Of a DNA stretch of 64,000 nucleotides, positions 54,694-62,490 are shown piece by piece. The DNA is from Flavobacterium sp. LC2016-23 (GTDB lineage Bacteria > Bacteroidota > Bacteroidia > Flavobacteriales > Flavobacteriaceae). The DNA lies in the NCBI RefSeq assembly GCF_009674775.1, contig NZ_WKKE01000001.1, positions 248,001 to 312,000 of the forward strand. Reading direction: 5' to 3'. The notes beneath the pieces are model-generated. The model saw nothing but the letters and a program-made list of their open reading frames with translations. It ran no database searches and was not told the origin of the DNA. The number at the start of each line of letters is the position of its first letter. Position 1 is the first letter of the stretch. Position numbers and translations under genes: made by a program.

Positions 54694-55107
54694 TTAGTTG
54701 TAAACGTGAATTACCGATCCGGCAACGTCAACTTTATATTGTTTCAGCGGATATTCTTTTCCACCCAGACCCGTAAACAGACTATATTCTGCTTTATCGC
54801 AGGAACAAACCGCATTAATGCCTTTTATAGTCATTGCAATGCATGAAGACAATTCCTGATTCGGACATGCAGCATCGAAAGCAGTATAACCAGCTCCGGT
54901 ATTGAAAATAATAATCCCTTTTGCTCCATAACCGGATACAATAACACCATTACTCGGGTATTTAAGATCTGAATAAGCAGGTAAACTCATGTTTACAGAT
55001 AAATTAACAGAATAATTCGGGATGTAAGGATTGTTATTACTACGTTCCTTATCGCTACAAGATAAAAACAGCGAAGTTAATACGATGAAGAGCCAGATTT
55101 TTTTCAT
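54694..55107 (-). CDS. Rieske-like lipoprotein with substituted cluster ligands
   Basis: 137 residues with a lipobox FLSC (Cys17). The second half reads like a Rieske domain: GYTAFDAACPNQELSSC and NAVCSCDKAEYSLFTGLGGKEYPLKQYKVDVAGSVIHVYN. The cysteines are kept (Cys81, Cys101, Cys103), but both cluster histidines are replaced: CxH is Cys-Pro-Asn83, and CxCH is Cys-Ser-Cys-Asp104. A normal [2Fe-2S] Rieske cluster is therefore unlikely; a structural or four-Cys site (with Cys92) is possible. Function unknown. Divergent from greA. Confidence 0.75.
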   Translation of the reverse strand: MKKIWLFIVLTSLFLSCSDKERSNNNPYIPNYSVNLSVNMSLPAYSDLKYPSNGVIVSGYGAKGIIIFNTGAGYTAFDAACPNQELSSCIAMTIKGINAVCSCDKAEYSLFTGLGGKEYPLKQYKVDVAGSVIHVYN

Positions 55108-55199
55108 TATTTTAATATGAATTAGTGAAACAAAATTAAATTATTTAGATTTGAATTCTATATGATTAACATATAATTATGTACTATAAAAAATAATAG

Positions 55200-55207
55200 T
55201 ATATTTG
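55200..55207 (+). promoter_or_regulatory. -7 box of greA
   Basis: TATATTTG, an exact TAnnTTTG match. The predicted transcript start is near 55211, directly before a terminator-like hairpin. Confidence 0.6.
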
Positions 55208-55214
55208 TAATAAG

Positions 55215-55240
55215 AAATCCCGTCCTGATGGGATTTTTTG
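55215..55240 (+). terminator. Terminator-like hairpin in the greA leader
   Basis: AAATCCC (55215-55221) pairs with GGGATTT (55230-55236), and a run of six T follows (55234-55239). The upstream neighbour is divergent, so this hairpin can only act on greA's own leader transcript. Confidence 0.6.
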
Positions 55241-55262
55241 TATTTATATAAACGATGAAGTT

Positions 55263-55739
55263 ATGAGTAAAGTATCTTATTATACAGCAGAAGGATTAAA
55301 AAAATTAAAAGATGAGTTGGAGCATTTAAAAAGTGTAATGCGTCCAAAGGCATCCCAGGATATAGCGGAAGCAAGAGACAAAGGTGATTTATCTGAAAAT
55401 GCAGAATACGATGCCGCTAAAGAAGCTCAGGGATTATTAGAAATGAGAATTGCCAAGCTGGAAGAAGTATATTCAAATGCCAGATTAATAGACGAATCAC
55501 AATTAGATGTTTCTAAAGCATTGGTGCTTTCGAATGTTAAAATCAAGAATCAAAGCAACGGCATGGAAATGAAATATACATTAGTTGCGGAGAGTGAAGC
55601 AGATCTTAAAACCGGAAAAATCTCGGTGACTTCTCCTATTGGAAAAGGCCTGCTTGGAAAATCGGTTGGAGAAGTAGCTGAAATCACGGTTCCAAACGGA
55701 GTTTTGAAATTTGAAATCCTTGAAATCTCAAGGGACTAA
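55263..55739 (+). CDS. greA: Transcription elongation factor GreA
   Basis: 158 residues, the standard length. The N-terminal coiled coil is typical (MSKVSYYTAEGLKKLKDELEHL, RDKGDLSENAEYDAAKEAQGLLEMRIAKLEEV), with the tip residues Asp/Glu in GDLSENAEYDAA. The C-terminal FKBP-like domain shows SPIGKGLLGKSVGEVAEI and ends VLKFEILEISRD. It rescues backtracked RNA polymerase by stimulating transcript cleavage. The leader carries a terminator-like hairpin (see separate entries). Confidence 0.97.
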   Translation: MSKVSYYTAEGLKKLKDELEHLKSVMRPKASQDIAEARDKGDLSENAEYDAAKEAQGLLEMRIAKLEEVYSNARLIDESQLDVSKALVLSNVKIKNQSNGMEMKYTLVAESEADLKTGKISVTSPIGKGLLGKSVGEVAEITVPNGVLKFEILEISRD

Positions 55740-55748
55740 ATTATAAAT

Positions 55749-55796
55749 GTTTATTCGTTAAATCGTTTATTTGTTTAATCGATTTAACGAATAAAC
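55749..55796. repeat. Perfect 17-bp inverted repeat between greA and the HIT gene
   Basis: GTTTATTCGTTAAATCG (55749-55765) and its exact complement (55780-55796), with further copies of the same words (TTTATTTGTTTAAT, GTTTAACAAATAAAC) around it. It fills the 74-base gap and would form a strong hairpin. Partial protection of the greA 3' end or attenuation of the HIT gene is possible. Confidence 0.75.
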
Positions 55797-55813
55797 GGTT
55801 TAACAAATAAACA

Positions 55814-56203
55814 ATGTCAACAATATTTACCAAAATAGTAAACGGAGAAATCCCGGCTTATAAAATCGCCGAAGACGACAATTATCTTGCTTTTTTAGAT
55901 GTAAATCCAAATGCAAAGGGCCATACGCTTTGTATTCCAAAACAGGAAATCAATAAGATTTTCGAGATGGATGACGAATTGTATTTAGGGTTAATGAAGT
56001 TTTCTAAAAAAATAGCCATTGCTTTAGAAAAAACAGTTCCCTGCAAAAGAGTTGGAATGGCAGTTGTAGGTTTGGAAGTGCCTCATGCGCACGTACATTT
56101 AATTCCGTTGAACGAAATGGATGAAATGCGTTTTCAAAATAAAGTGTCACTTTCTAAAGAAGAATTTGAGACGCTGGCCAAAAGTATTCAGGCGAATTTG
56201 TAA
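55814..56203 (+). CDS. HIT family protein (HinT/Hit-like nucleotide hydrolase)
   Basis: 129 residues: TIFTKIVNGEIPAYKIAEDDNYLAFLDVNPNAKGHTLCIPKQE at the start and the histidine triad HAHVHLIP (VPHAHVHLIPLNEMDEM) near residue 95. It would hydrolyse AMP-lysine or adenosine phosphoramidates, as HinT does. It lies downstream of greA in the same direction, an arrangement also common in other Bacteroidota (general knowledge). Confidence 0.94.
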   Translation: MSTIFTKIVNGEIPAYKIAEDDNYLAFLDVNPNAKGHTLCIPKQEINKIFEMDDELYLGLMKFSKKIAIALEKTVPCKRVGMAVVGLEVPHAHVHLIPLNEMDEMRFQNKVSLSKEEFETLAKSIQANL

Positions 56204-56216
56204 AACATAAAGACGC

Positions 56217-56236
56217 TTCGACTTCGCTCAGCCTGA
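56217..56236. repeat. Short dispersed repeat (TTCGACTTCGCTCAGCCTGA)
   Basis: It lies between the HIT stop and the terminator at 56252, and is related to 45209-45228 in inverted orientation. Confidence 0.45.
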
Positions 56237-56251
56237 TATTCTGACATAAAT

Positions 56252-56289
56252 AAAAAAGTGCCGTAAAATTATTTTTACGGCACTTTTTT
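56252..56289. terminator. Bidirectional terminator between the HIT and histidine kinase genes
   Basis: A perfect 17-base stem (AAAAAAGTGCCGTAAAA at 56252-56268 with 56273-56289) with a 4-base loop. The last codons and stop of the kinase (KKVP-stop) are encoded inside it. Confidence 0.88.
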
Positions 56290-57426
56290 ATTTAACTGAA
56301 TCTGAAAAGTAGTCCCTTTTCCTAATTCAGAGTGCAGAACTTTGATCTTTCCGTTATGGTATTCCTCAACAATTCTCTTAGTTAAGGAAAGCCCCAGTCC
56401 CCAACCGCGTTTTTTGGTGGTAAAACCAGGCTCAAAGATGGTTTTGAACTGATTTTTCGGAATCCCTGTACCGGAATCTTTTACAATTATTTTTACATGG
56501 TGTGCATCCTGTTCGATCTGAAGATCTAAGGTGCCTTTTCCTTTCATGGCATCAATGGCATTTTTTACCAGATTTTCGATGGTCCAGCTGTGTAATGTCG
56601 GGTTGATCATGACAAAAATGGCTTCTTTCGGAACATGATGTGAAAATGCGACCTGTTTAGAAAAACGGGATTGTAAATATTCATAACTATTTAAAGTCTC
56701 GGTAACGATATCATGAAGTTCCAATGCCGGAACAGATCCGATTTTTGAAAAACGATCTGTAATGGTCTGTAAACGGTCTACATCTTTTTCAATCTCTACG
56801 GTAATGGACTGATCTATTTCTTCCGTTTTTAAAATTTCAACCCATCCAATCAGGGAAGACAATGGTGTCCCGATCTGATGGGCAGTTTCTTTTGCCATTC
56901 CTGCCCAGAGCTTATTTTGAATGGCCATTTTGGTGCTTTTATAAAAATTATAGATCAGCGCACCAAACAAAAAAATGATCAGCAATAAAGCAATCGGATA
57001 ATATTTAAGTTTATTAAGTAAAGCTGAGTTGCCATAATACAGCTTCTGGTATTTTCCGGGAGCATATTCAAAAACAATAGGCTCGTTTTCGTTTTGCAGT
57101 TTATTCAGAAAAGACATTGATTTTTTTTCATCCTTTAAGACTGTTTCAGGGACATTTCTGGTCGTCAGAATCTTGTCATACATCGTCAGGATTACCGGAA
57201 TAGAAGTGTTGTTGCTGGAAATCTGAAGCGGAAGTTCCAGATCCGTATTTTCATCAGCGTTAATTAAGGCAATCTGTGCATTTGCCAGCAGCTTCATTTT
57301 TATCCTTTCCTCATTTTTGAAAATTTGAAAAAAAGTATACGTATTCCAGAGAATCAGCGAAATGATTAAAAAGGAAATGCTAATGATAACCCAACGGGTA
57401 GTATTTCTTCTGTCCGAAAAAAACAT
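56275..57426 (-). CDS. Membrane sensor histidine kinase
   Basis: 383 residues. An N-terminal TM helix (about 13-33) is followed by a short periplasmic part of about 100 residues and a second TM helix near 140-162. The dimerisation/phosphoacceptor helix has His183 in KETAHQIGTPLSSLIGWVEIL. The ATPase domain shows ENLVKNAIDAMKGKG (N box), DSGTGIPKNQFKTIFEPGFTTKKRGWGLGLSLTKRIVEEYH (G1/F/G2). No HAMP is obvious. No response regulator is adjacent, so it is an orphan here. The sensed signal is unknown. Confidence 0.92.
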   Translation of the reverse strand: MFFSDRRNTTRWVIISISFLIISLILWNTYTFFQIFKNEERIKMKLLANAQIALINADENTDLELPLQISSNNTSIPVILTMYDKILTTRNVPETVLKDEKKSMSFLNKLQNENEPIVFEYAPGKYQKLYYGNSALLNKLKYYPIALLLIIFLFGALIYNFYKSTKMAIQNKLWAGMAKETAHQIGTPLSSLIGWVEILKTEEIDQSITVEIEKDVDRLQTITDRFSKIGSVPALELHDIVTETLNSYEYLQSRFSKQVAFSHHVPKEAIFVMINPTLHSWTIENLVKNAIDAMKGKGTLDLQIEQDAHHVKIIVKDSGTGIPKNQFKTIFEPGFTTKKRGWGLGLSLTKRIVEEYHNGKIKVLHSELGKGTTFQIQLNKKVP

Positions 57427-57541
57427 ATTTTAAATTTTGAGGTATAAATATAACGAAATAAACACATTTAATATTTTGTGTGCTGCGAAAGATTTTTGTT
57501 TTTTAAGTCTAAAACTATTTCTTAGTCAGTAACGATTTCTA

Positions 57542-57549
57542 TACTTTTG
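57542..57549 (+). promoter_or_regulatory. Candidate -7 box for the flavin reductase gene
   Basis: TACTTTTG, an exact TAnnTTTG match, 38 bases before the ATG at 57587. Confidence 0.5.
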
Positions 57550-57586
57550 TAGTCACCGAAAAGAGATTCGGTTAAAAAGGAAAAAT

Positions 57587-58462
57587 ATGATCAGTATTAA
57601 CCCAAAAGAAATTCCGACTGCAAAATTGCACGGCTATCTGCAGAGTGCCGTCGGACCGAGACCTATTGCTTTTGCAAGTACAATTAGTGCAAAAGGAATT
57701 CCGAATTTGTCACCGTTCAGTTTCTTTAATGTGTTTAGTGCCAATCCGCCAATCCTGATTTTTTCACCTGCACGACGCGTCCGGGACAATACGGTTAAAC
57801 ATACTCTGATCAATGCCGAAGCGACCCGTGAAGTCGTAATAAATGTGGTCAATTATGATTTGGTGCAGCAGACCTCTTTAGCCAGTACCGAATACGGCGA
57901 AGGCGTAAACGAATTTATCAAGGCAGGTTTAACACAAATTCCTTCAGATCTGGTAAAACCTTATAGGGTAAAGGAATCCCCGGTACAATTTGAGTGTAAA
58001 ATCACGCAGATTATCCCGTTGGGAACAGAAGGAGGAGCGGGTAACCTGATTCTGTGTGAAGTAGTAAAAATTCATATTCACGAAGCTGTTCTGGATGAAA
58101 ACGGAGCTATCGACCAGCATAAGATTGATTTGGTTTCAAGATTGGGAAGTAATTGGTACTCAAGGTCAAACCAGGGACTTTTTGAAGTGCCCAAGCCACT
58201 TACAACTTTAGGGGTTGGAGTAGATGTGATTCCGAATTTTATACGGGAAAGCCCCGTTTTTAACGGAAATGATCTTGGAAAGTTAGGAAATATTGAAGCC
58301 TTGCCTACAAAGGAAGAAGTTAGTATATTTGTGAAAGAAAATTTTTCAGTGAAAGGAGTCCTAAGCTCCGACGATCAGGAAAAAATACATTTAGAGGCCA
58401 AGAAATATCTCAATAATGATGATATTGTATCTGCCTGGAAAGTGCTTTTGGCAAAAAAATAA
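57587..58462 (+). CDS. Flavin reductase family protein
   Basis: 291 residues. The FMN-binding split-barrel is recognisable from GPRPIAFASTISAKGIPNLSPFSFFNVFSANPPILIFSPARR, REVVINVVNYDLVQQTS, and GAGNLILCEVVKIHIHEAVLDE. The last ~70 residues are helical and less conserved. Members reduce flavins with NAD(P)H or bind FMN as oxidoreductases; the partner is not evident here. It is followed after 30 bases by the DUF3127 gene, probably on the same message. Confidence 0.9.
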   Translation: MISINPKEIPTAKLHGYLQSAVGPRPIAFASTISAKGIPNLSPFSFFNVFSANPPILIFSPARRVRDNTVKHTLINAEATREVVINVVNYDLVQQTSLASTEYGEGVNEFIKAGLTQIPSDLVKPYRVKESPVQFECKITQIIPLGTEGGAGNLILCEVVKIHIHEAVLDENGAIDQHKIDLVSRLGSNWYSRSNQGLFEVPKPLTTLGVGVDVIPNFIRESPVFNGNDLGKLGNIEALPTKEEVSIFVKENFSVKGVLSSDDQEKIHLEAKKYLNNDDIVSAWKVLLAKK

Positions 58463-58492
58463 GAAAAGAATCAATAATTAATATAAACGAAG

Positions 58493-58864
58493 ATGGAAGT
58501 TACAGGAAAAGTAAAAGTGGTTAACCCGGAGCAACAAGTTAGTGCCTCATTCAAAAAAAGAGAATTAGTTGTTACTACTGATGAACAATATCCACAACAT
58601 ATTTTAATCGAATTTACACAAGATAAATGCGATTTGTTGAGTAGCTATAAGCAAGGAGAGGCAGTAAAAGTTTCTATCAATTTAAGAGGAAGAGAATGGG
58701 TTAATCCACAAGGAGAAACCAGATATTTCAATAGTATTCAAGGCTGGAGAATCGAAAGAGCAGGTGCAGAAGCGCCTTCACAAGCTCCGCCAATGCCTGC
58801 TGCAGAAGCTTTTGCTCCGGCTACAAATGTAAACGACGACGAACCGGACGATTTACCGTTCTAA
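58493..58864 (+). CDS. DUF3127 protein with SSB-like acidic tail
   Basis: 123 residues. The N-terminal ~90 are an OB-fold-like DUF3127 domain (MEVTGKVKVVNPEQQVSASFKKRELVV, VKVSINLRGREWVNPQGETRYFNSIQGWRIER). A Pro/Ala-rich linker and an acidic tip ending DDEPDDLPF follow. Ending in Pro-Phe after acidic residues copies the SSB C-terminal peptide that recruits replication and repair proteins. This suggests a single-stranded DNA-binding or SSB-interacting role (inference). Confidence 0.88.
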   Translation: MEVTGKVKVVNPEQQVSASFKKRELVVTTDEQYPQHILIEFTQDKCDLLSSYKQGEAVKVSINLRGREWVNPQGETRYFNSIQGWRIERAGAEAPSQAPPMPAAEAFAPATNVNDDEPDDLPF

Positions 58865-58886
58865 AAGTTTAAATTACAAAGACTAT

Positions 58887-58938
58887 AAATTCCAAATTCC
58901 AAATCATTAACGTATTTGGAATTTGGAATTTTGTTTTT
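58887..58938 (+). terminator. Terminator after the DUF3127 gene
   Basis: A perfect 18-base stem (58887-58904 with 58914-58931) built from AAATTCCAAATTCC words, followed by TTGTTTTT. It is the same type as the gldJ terminator. Confidence 0.82.
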
Positions 58939-58984
58939 GCATATAGTTTGTATCCTTTCGACCGAAGGGAGAAGATGCGGTTGG

Positions 58985-59035
58985 TTGGAATTTGGAATTT
59001 CAATATTGGAATTTCCCTTTTAATTTTATTGGAAT
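58985..59035. repeat. GGAATTT short-word repeat tract
   Basis: GGTTGGAATTTGGAATTTC, then TTGGAATTTCCC and TTGGAATTTT, before aat. The same word recurs at 61194-61236, 52218-52236 and in the terminators at 9121 and 58887. Confidence 0.6.
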
Positions 59036-59043
59036 TTTAAAAA

Positions 59044-59682
59044 ATGTATTACGTAGATAAAGATTTATTTTTTCCGCCAGTTTCAGAAACCGATGAAGAA
59101 GGAATTCTTGCGATTGGTGGCGATTTGAGTCCGGAACGTTTGCAATTAGCCTACAAAAGCGGTATTTTTCCGTGGTTTAACGAAGGCGAACCCATCCTCT
59201 GGTGGTCGCCGGACCCAAGAATGGTTTTGTTTCCGGATGAATTGATTGTATCCAAAAGCATGCGGAATATTTTGAACAGAAATCAGTTTAAAGTGAGTTT
59301 TAATCAAAATTTTAAGGAAGTCATTTCTAATTGCCAAAGCATTAAAAGAGAAGGTCAGGACGGAACCTGGATTTCTAATGACATGATTGATGCATACTGT
59401 AAGCTTCACGAAATCGGAATTGCAAAATCTGTTGAGGTTTGGCAGGACGAAGTTTTAGTTGGAGGTTTATATGGTATCGATTTAGGTCATGTTTTTTGTG
59501 GTGAAAGTATGTTTTCAAAAGTATCTAATGCATCAAAAGTGGCTTTTATTGCTTTGGTGGAGTATTTAAGAAAAAATAATTATAAGCTTTTAGATTGTCA
59601 GGTTTATAATCCGCATTTAGAAAGTTTAGGCTGTTGCGAAATTGACAGAGCAGCATTTATGTCTATTTTAAAAAGTGAGTAA
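59044..59682 (+). CDS. aat: Leucyl/phenylalanyl-tRNA--protein transferase
   Basis: 212 residues. Family signatures are EEGILAIGGDLSPERLQLAYKSGIFPWFNEGEPILWWSPDPRMVL, TWISNDMIDAYCKLHEIGIAKSVEVWQDEVLVGGLYGIDLGHVFCGESMF and KLLDCQVYNPHLESLG. It attaches Leu or Phe from tRNA to proteins with N-terminal Lys/Arg, marking them for ClpS/ClpAP-type degradation. It ends 1 base before the MOSC start. Confidence 0.96.
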   Translation: MYYVDKDLFFPPVSETDEEGILAIGGDLSPERLQLAYKSGIFPWFNEGEPILWWSPDPRMVLFPDELIVSKSMRNILNRNQFKVSFNQNFKEVISNCQSIKREGQDGTWISNDMIDAYCKLHEIGIAKSVEVWQDEVLVGGLYGIDLGHVFCGESMFSKVSNASKVAFIALVEYLRKNNYKLLDCQVYNPHLESLGCCEIDRAAFMSILKSE

Positions 59683-59683
59683 G

Positions 59684-60478
59684 ATGAGTGCAATTCATAT
59701 TGTAAAAGAAATTTATATTTATCCGGTAAAAAGCCTGGCAGGAATTAGCTGCAAGGAAGCTCTGGCCCAAGAAATGGGATTTGAAAATGATCGCCGATGG
59801 ATGTTAGTTGACGCTGAAAATCAATTTATAACGCAGAGAGAACATCGCATTTTAAGTCAGTTTTATCCACAAATTTCAGATGGAAAAATCAGCATAACTT
59901 TTCGGGACCATCAACATGAATTTTCAATAGACGAGCATTTAGACATTCCAATCGAAACGAAAGTCTGGGAGGATAAAAGCGAGGTTGTTGAAGTGAATAA
60001 AACCACTTCAGAATGGTTTAGCAAACACTTGGGATTTGAATGTAAATTGGTCAAAATCATGAAAATTGGAAGTCGTAAACATGAAAGTTCAAGACTAAAA
60101 GAAACCTTCAGTGTAAGTTTGGCTGACGGTTATCCTTATTTATTAGTAGGATCAGAAAGCCTGGATTTTTTAAATGAAAAATTAAAAGATAAAATCACTG
60201 TTTTAAGATTTCGCCCAAACATTGTCATCAGCTCAAAAACAGCTCATGAAGAAGATGACTTTGATACTTTTAAAATCGGAAAAGTTCAGTTTAAAAATGT
60301 AAAACCCTGCGGGAGATGCATTATGGTCAATAACGATCCGCAGAATGGAAACCTGAAAAAAGAACCTCTAAGAACTTTAAGCACCTACAGAAAAGTTGAA
60401 AATTCAGTTTTTTTCGGGACTAATATTGTGAGTTTAAATGCCGGAGTTATTAGTGTTGGAGATGAAGTTGTTTTTTAA
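59684..60478 (+). CDS. MOSC domain protein with N-terminal MOSC beta-barrel
   Basis: 264 residues from the ATG at 59684; a GTG reading three codons earlier overlaps aat and is less likely. The N-terminal domain shows IYIYPVKSLAGISCKEALAQEMGFENDRRWMLVD; the MOSC part shows LRFRPNIVISS and the conserved cysteine in VKPCGRCIMVNNDPQNG. MOSC proteins handle molybdenum cofactor-bound sulphur and, in YcbX-like forms, reduce N-hydroxylated bases. Its stop overlaps that of thiF by 3-4 bases, tail to tail. Confidence 0.92.
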   Translation: MSAIHIVKEIYIYPVKSLAGISCKEALAQEMGFENDRRWMLVDAENQFITQREHRILSQFYPQISDGKISITFRDHQHEFSIDEHLDIPIETKVWEDKSEVVEVNKTTSEWFSKHLGFECKLVKIMKIGSRKHESSRLKETFSVSLADGYPYLLVGSESLDFLNEKLKDKITVLRFRPNIVISSKTAHEEDDFDTFKIGKVQFKNVKPCGRCIMVNNDPQNGNLKKEPLRTLSTYRKVENSVFFGTNIVSLNAGVISVGDEVVF

Positions 60479-61185
60479 AAACTAAGTTTTGTAAAGCTCC
60501 AATCCAAAGTATTAAAAAGGACTAATTCATTTCTTAAAGTAGGCAGCCCTAAAATCAATTTAAGCGTTTCATGCGCCATCATCGTGCCGATAATTCCTGG
60601 CAAAGTTCCCAGAACGCCATTTAAATTACAATTCGGCACCTCTTTTGGATCCGGCATTTCAGGAAACAGATCACGTAAATTTTTACTTCCGTTATGATTG
60701 AAAACTGCAATTTGTCCTTCAAATTTTAAAATGCTTCCGTAGACCAGAGGTTTCTGAAATTGTACGCAAGTATCGTTTATCAAATAACGTGTTGAAAAAT
60801 TATCAGACCCATCAACAATAACATCGTATTGCTGAATGATTGTTGCTGCGTTTTCAGCTGTCAACTTCAAATTAATAGCTTCAGCCTCAATTAAGGGATT
60901 TAATTTAGAGACAACTTCTTTCGCAACAACTGCTTTCTCTCTTCCGATTTCGTTTTCAGTGTATAAAATCTGTCGGTGAAGGTTGTGAATCTCAATAGTA
61001 TCAAAATCCATTATTCCAATAAAACCCACCCCGGCTGTTGCAATATATTGTAAAACCGGACAGCCTAGACCTCCGGCTCCAATAACCAGAACTTTTGCTT
61101 TTTTGAGTTTTTCCTGACCTTCATCACCAATTTCGGGAAGAATGGTTTGCCGGTTATAACGTAAAAATTCTTGTATAATGCTCAT
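60475..61185 (-). CDS. thiF: ThiF-like E1 adenylyltransferase
   Basis: 236 residues. The ATP-binding fold shows VIGAGGLGCPVLQYIATAGVGFIGIMDFDTIEIHNLHRQILY and DGSDNFSTRYLIND; VPNCNLNGVLGTLPGIIG follows. It would adenylate the ThiS C-terminus for sulphur loading. The two CxxC zinc motifs of typical ThiF/MoeB are missing (the first site reads GSKNLRDLFPEMP; the second is absent as the protein ends LDWSFTKLSF). It is the last gene of the thi operon. MoeB-type function is the main alternative, but the thi context decides. Confidence 0.88.
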   Translation of the reverse strand: MSIIQEFLRYNRQTILPEIGDEGQEKLKKAKVLVIGAGGLGCPVLQYIATAGVGFIGIMDFDTIEIHNLHRQILYTENEIGREKAVVAKEVVSKLNPLIEAEAINLKLTAENAATIIQQYDVIVDGSDNFSTRYLINDTCVQFQKPLVYGSILKFEGQIAVFNHNGSKNLRDLFPEMPDPKEVPNCNLNGVLGTLPGIIGTMMAHETLKLILGLPTLRNELVLFNTLDWSFTKLSF

Positions 61186-61193
61186 TTTAATTT

Positions 61194-61236
61194 TGGAATT
61201 TGGAATTTGAAATCTGGAATTTGAGATTTGGAATAT
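61194..61236. repeat. GGAATTT/GAAAT short-word tract between thiH and thiF
   Basis: TTGGAATTTGGAATTTGAAATC and then TGGAATTTGAGATTTGGAAT fill the 53-base gap inside the operon. No terminator T run on the minus strand, so transcription may continue to thiF. Confidence 0.55.
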
Positions 61237-61238
61237 TT

Positions 61239-62351
61239 CTAATGATAGCTTTTATCCCAATCTTTCCAGACAGGTTCGTAGCCAGAATTTTTGATGACCT
61301 GCGCGATTTCTTTGGCGGAACGCTCATCACTGATTTCAAATTGTTCCAGGGATTGCGGGTCCACAACATAACCACCCGGATTCGTTTTAGAACCGGCACT
61401 CATACTCGTTGTCCCAATCGGGATAATATTATTTCTGAACTTTTCGTTTTCACGTGTAGAAATTGAAATCTCCAAATCTTCATTCCACAAACGATAAGCG
61501 CAGATAAGCTGTGTTAAATCTTTATCATCCATAATAAAATTAGGTTCAATAATGCCTTCAGCAGGACGTAATCTAGGAAACGAAACGGAATACTTGGTTT
61601 GCCAGTATTTCTTCTGGAGGTAGTCGATATGCAAGGCGTTAAAAAAGCTATCCGCTCGCCAGTCTTCCAATCCCAGTAAAACCCCCAAACCCATTTTATG
61701 AATCCCTGCTGTTCCTATTCTGTCCGGAGTTTCCAGACGAAAATCAAAGTTTGACTTTTTGCCTTTGGTGTGGTATTTTTTATACACTTCCTGATGATAC
61801 GTTTCCTGATAAACCAGGATTGAATAAACACCGGCTTCATGCAAACGCTCGTATTCTGCTGTTGAAAGCGGTTGAACTTCTGCCGAAATAAGCGAAAATT
61901 GTTCTTTTATCTGGGCAATTGCATTCAGGAAATAATTAATATTTACGGTATAATTGGCCTCACCCGTAACTAGTAAAACATGGTCAAACCCTGCTTCTTT
62001 TAACGCCTGGGTTTCCAGTTTAATTTCGGCATCTGAAAGTGTTTTTCGCTTGATTTTATTATCAAGACTAAAACCGCAATACGTACAAATATTTTGGCAT
62101 TCATTACTTAAATACAAAGGCACATACATCTGAATTGTTTTGCCAAAGCGTTTTTTAGTTAGCTCATGGCACTCCCGGGCCATGAGCTCCAGATAAGGTT
62201 GTGCGGCAGGTGAAATCAAAGCTAAAAAATCATCCAGATTTCGTTTATTTTTTGCCAGTGATTTTTCGACTTCACGGGCTGAAGTTTGGTATATTTTAGA
62301 TTGAATGGAATCCCAGTTGTATTGCTCAAAAACCGATTTAAATGTTTTCAT
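61239..62351 (-). CDS. thiH: 2-iminoacetate synthase ThiH
   Basis: 370 residues. The radical-SAM cluster motif CxxxCxxC is at Cys85, Cys89 and Cys92 (ECQNICTYCGFSLDNKIKRKTL). Other ThiH text is YVPLYLSNECQN, QETYHQEVYKKYH, HKMGLGVLLGLEDWR, and TTSMSAGSKTNPGGY. It cleaves tyrosine to dehydroglycine for the thiazole ring, so this organism uses the anaerobic-type ThiH rather than ThiO. It lies upstream of thiF and downstream of thiG across a 139-base repeat-filled gap. Confidence 0.96.
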   Translation of the reverse strand: MKTFKSVFEQYNWDSIQSKIYQTSAREVEKSLAKNKRNLDDFLALISPAAQPYLELMARECHELTKKRFGKTIQMYVPLYLSNECQNICTYCGFSLDNKIKRKTLSDAEIKLETQALKEAGFDHVLLVTGEANYTVNINYFLNAIAQIKEQFSLISAEVQPLSTAEYERLHEAGVYSILVYQETYHQEVYKKYHTKGKKSNFDFRLETPDRIGTAGIHKMGLGVLLGLEDWRADSFFNALHIDYLQKKYWQTKYSVSFPRLRPAEGIIEPNFIMDDKDLTQLICAYRLWNEDLEISISTRENEKFRNNIIPIGTTSMSAGSKTNPGGYVVDPQSLEQFEISDERSAKEIAQVIKNSGYEPVWKDWDKSYH

Positions 62352-62363
62352 TGGATTGTTGTT

Positions 62364-62485
62364 TTACCGCAAGGGGCACTAAGATTTACGCAAAGTTCGC
62401 TACGCTTTGTGTTGTTTAAGTTTGATTAAAGAGTTCGTAAAGCTTAGCGAACTTTGCGCAAAAACCTTGCGAACTTTGCGGTTAA
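62364..62485. repeat. Large imperfect inverted repeat between thiG and thiH
   Basis: The left arm 62364-62402 (ACCGCAAGGGGCACTAAG... CGCAAAGTTCGCTA) and right arm 62445-62485 are inverse copies, matching best over CGCAAAGTTCGCTA and AACCGCAA. A half copy is at 42108-42146. It sits inside the thi operon and would form a long hairpin in the mRNA. Confidence 0.8.
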
Positions 62486-62490
62486 GCAAA

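Noticed and set aside
57427..57586. Possible tRNA or small RNA gene
   Set aside because: No cloverleaf or TPsiC-like GTTCNA block; only a promoter motif was found.
60475..61185. MoeB instead of ThiF
   Set aside because: No molybdopterin genes nearby apart from a MOSC protein on the other strand; it lies in a thi operon.
61187..61466. Small frames on both strands around the thiH 3' end
   Set aside because: They arise from GGAATTT repeats and the thiH coding sequence.
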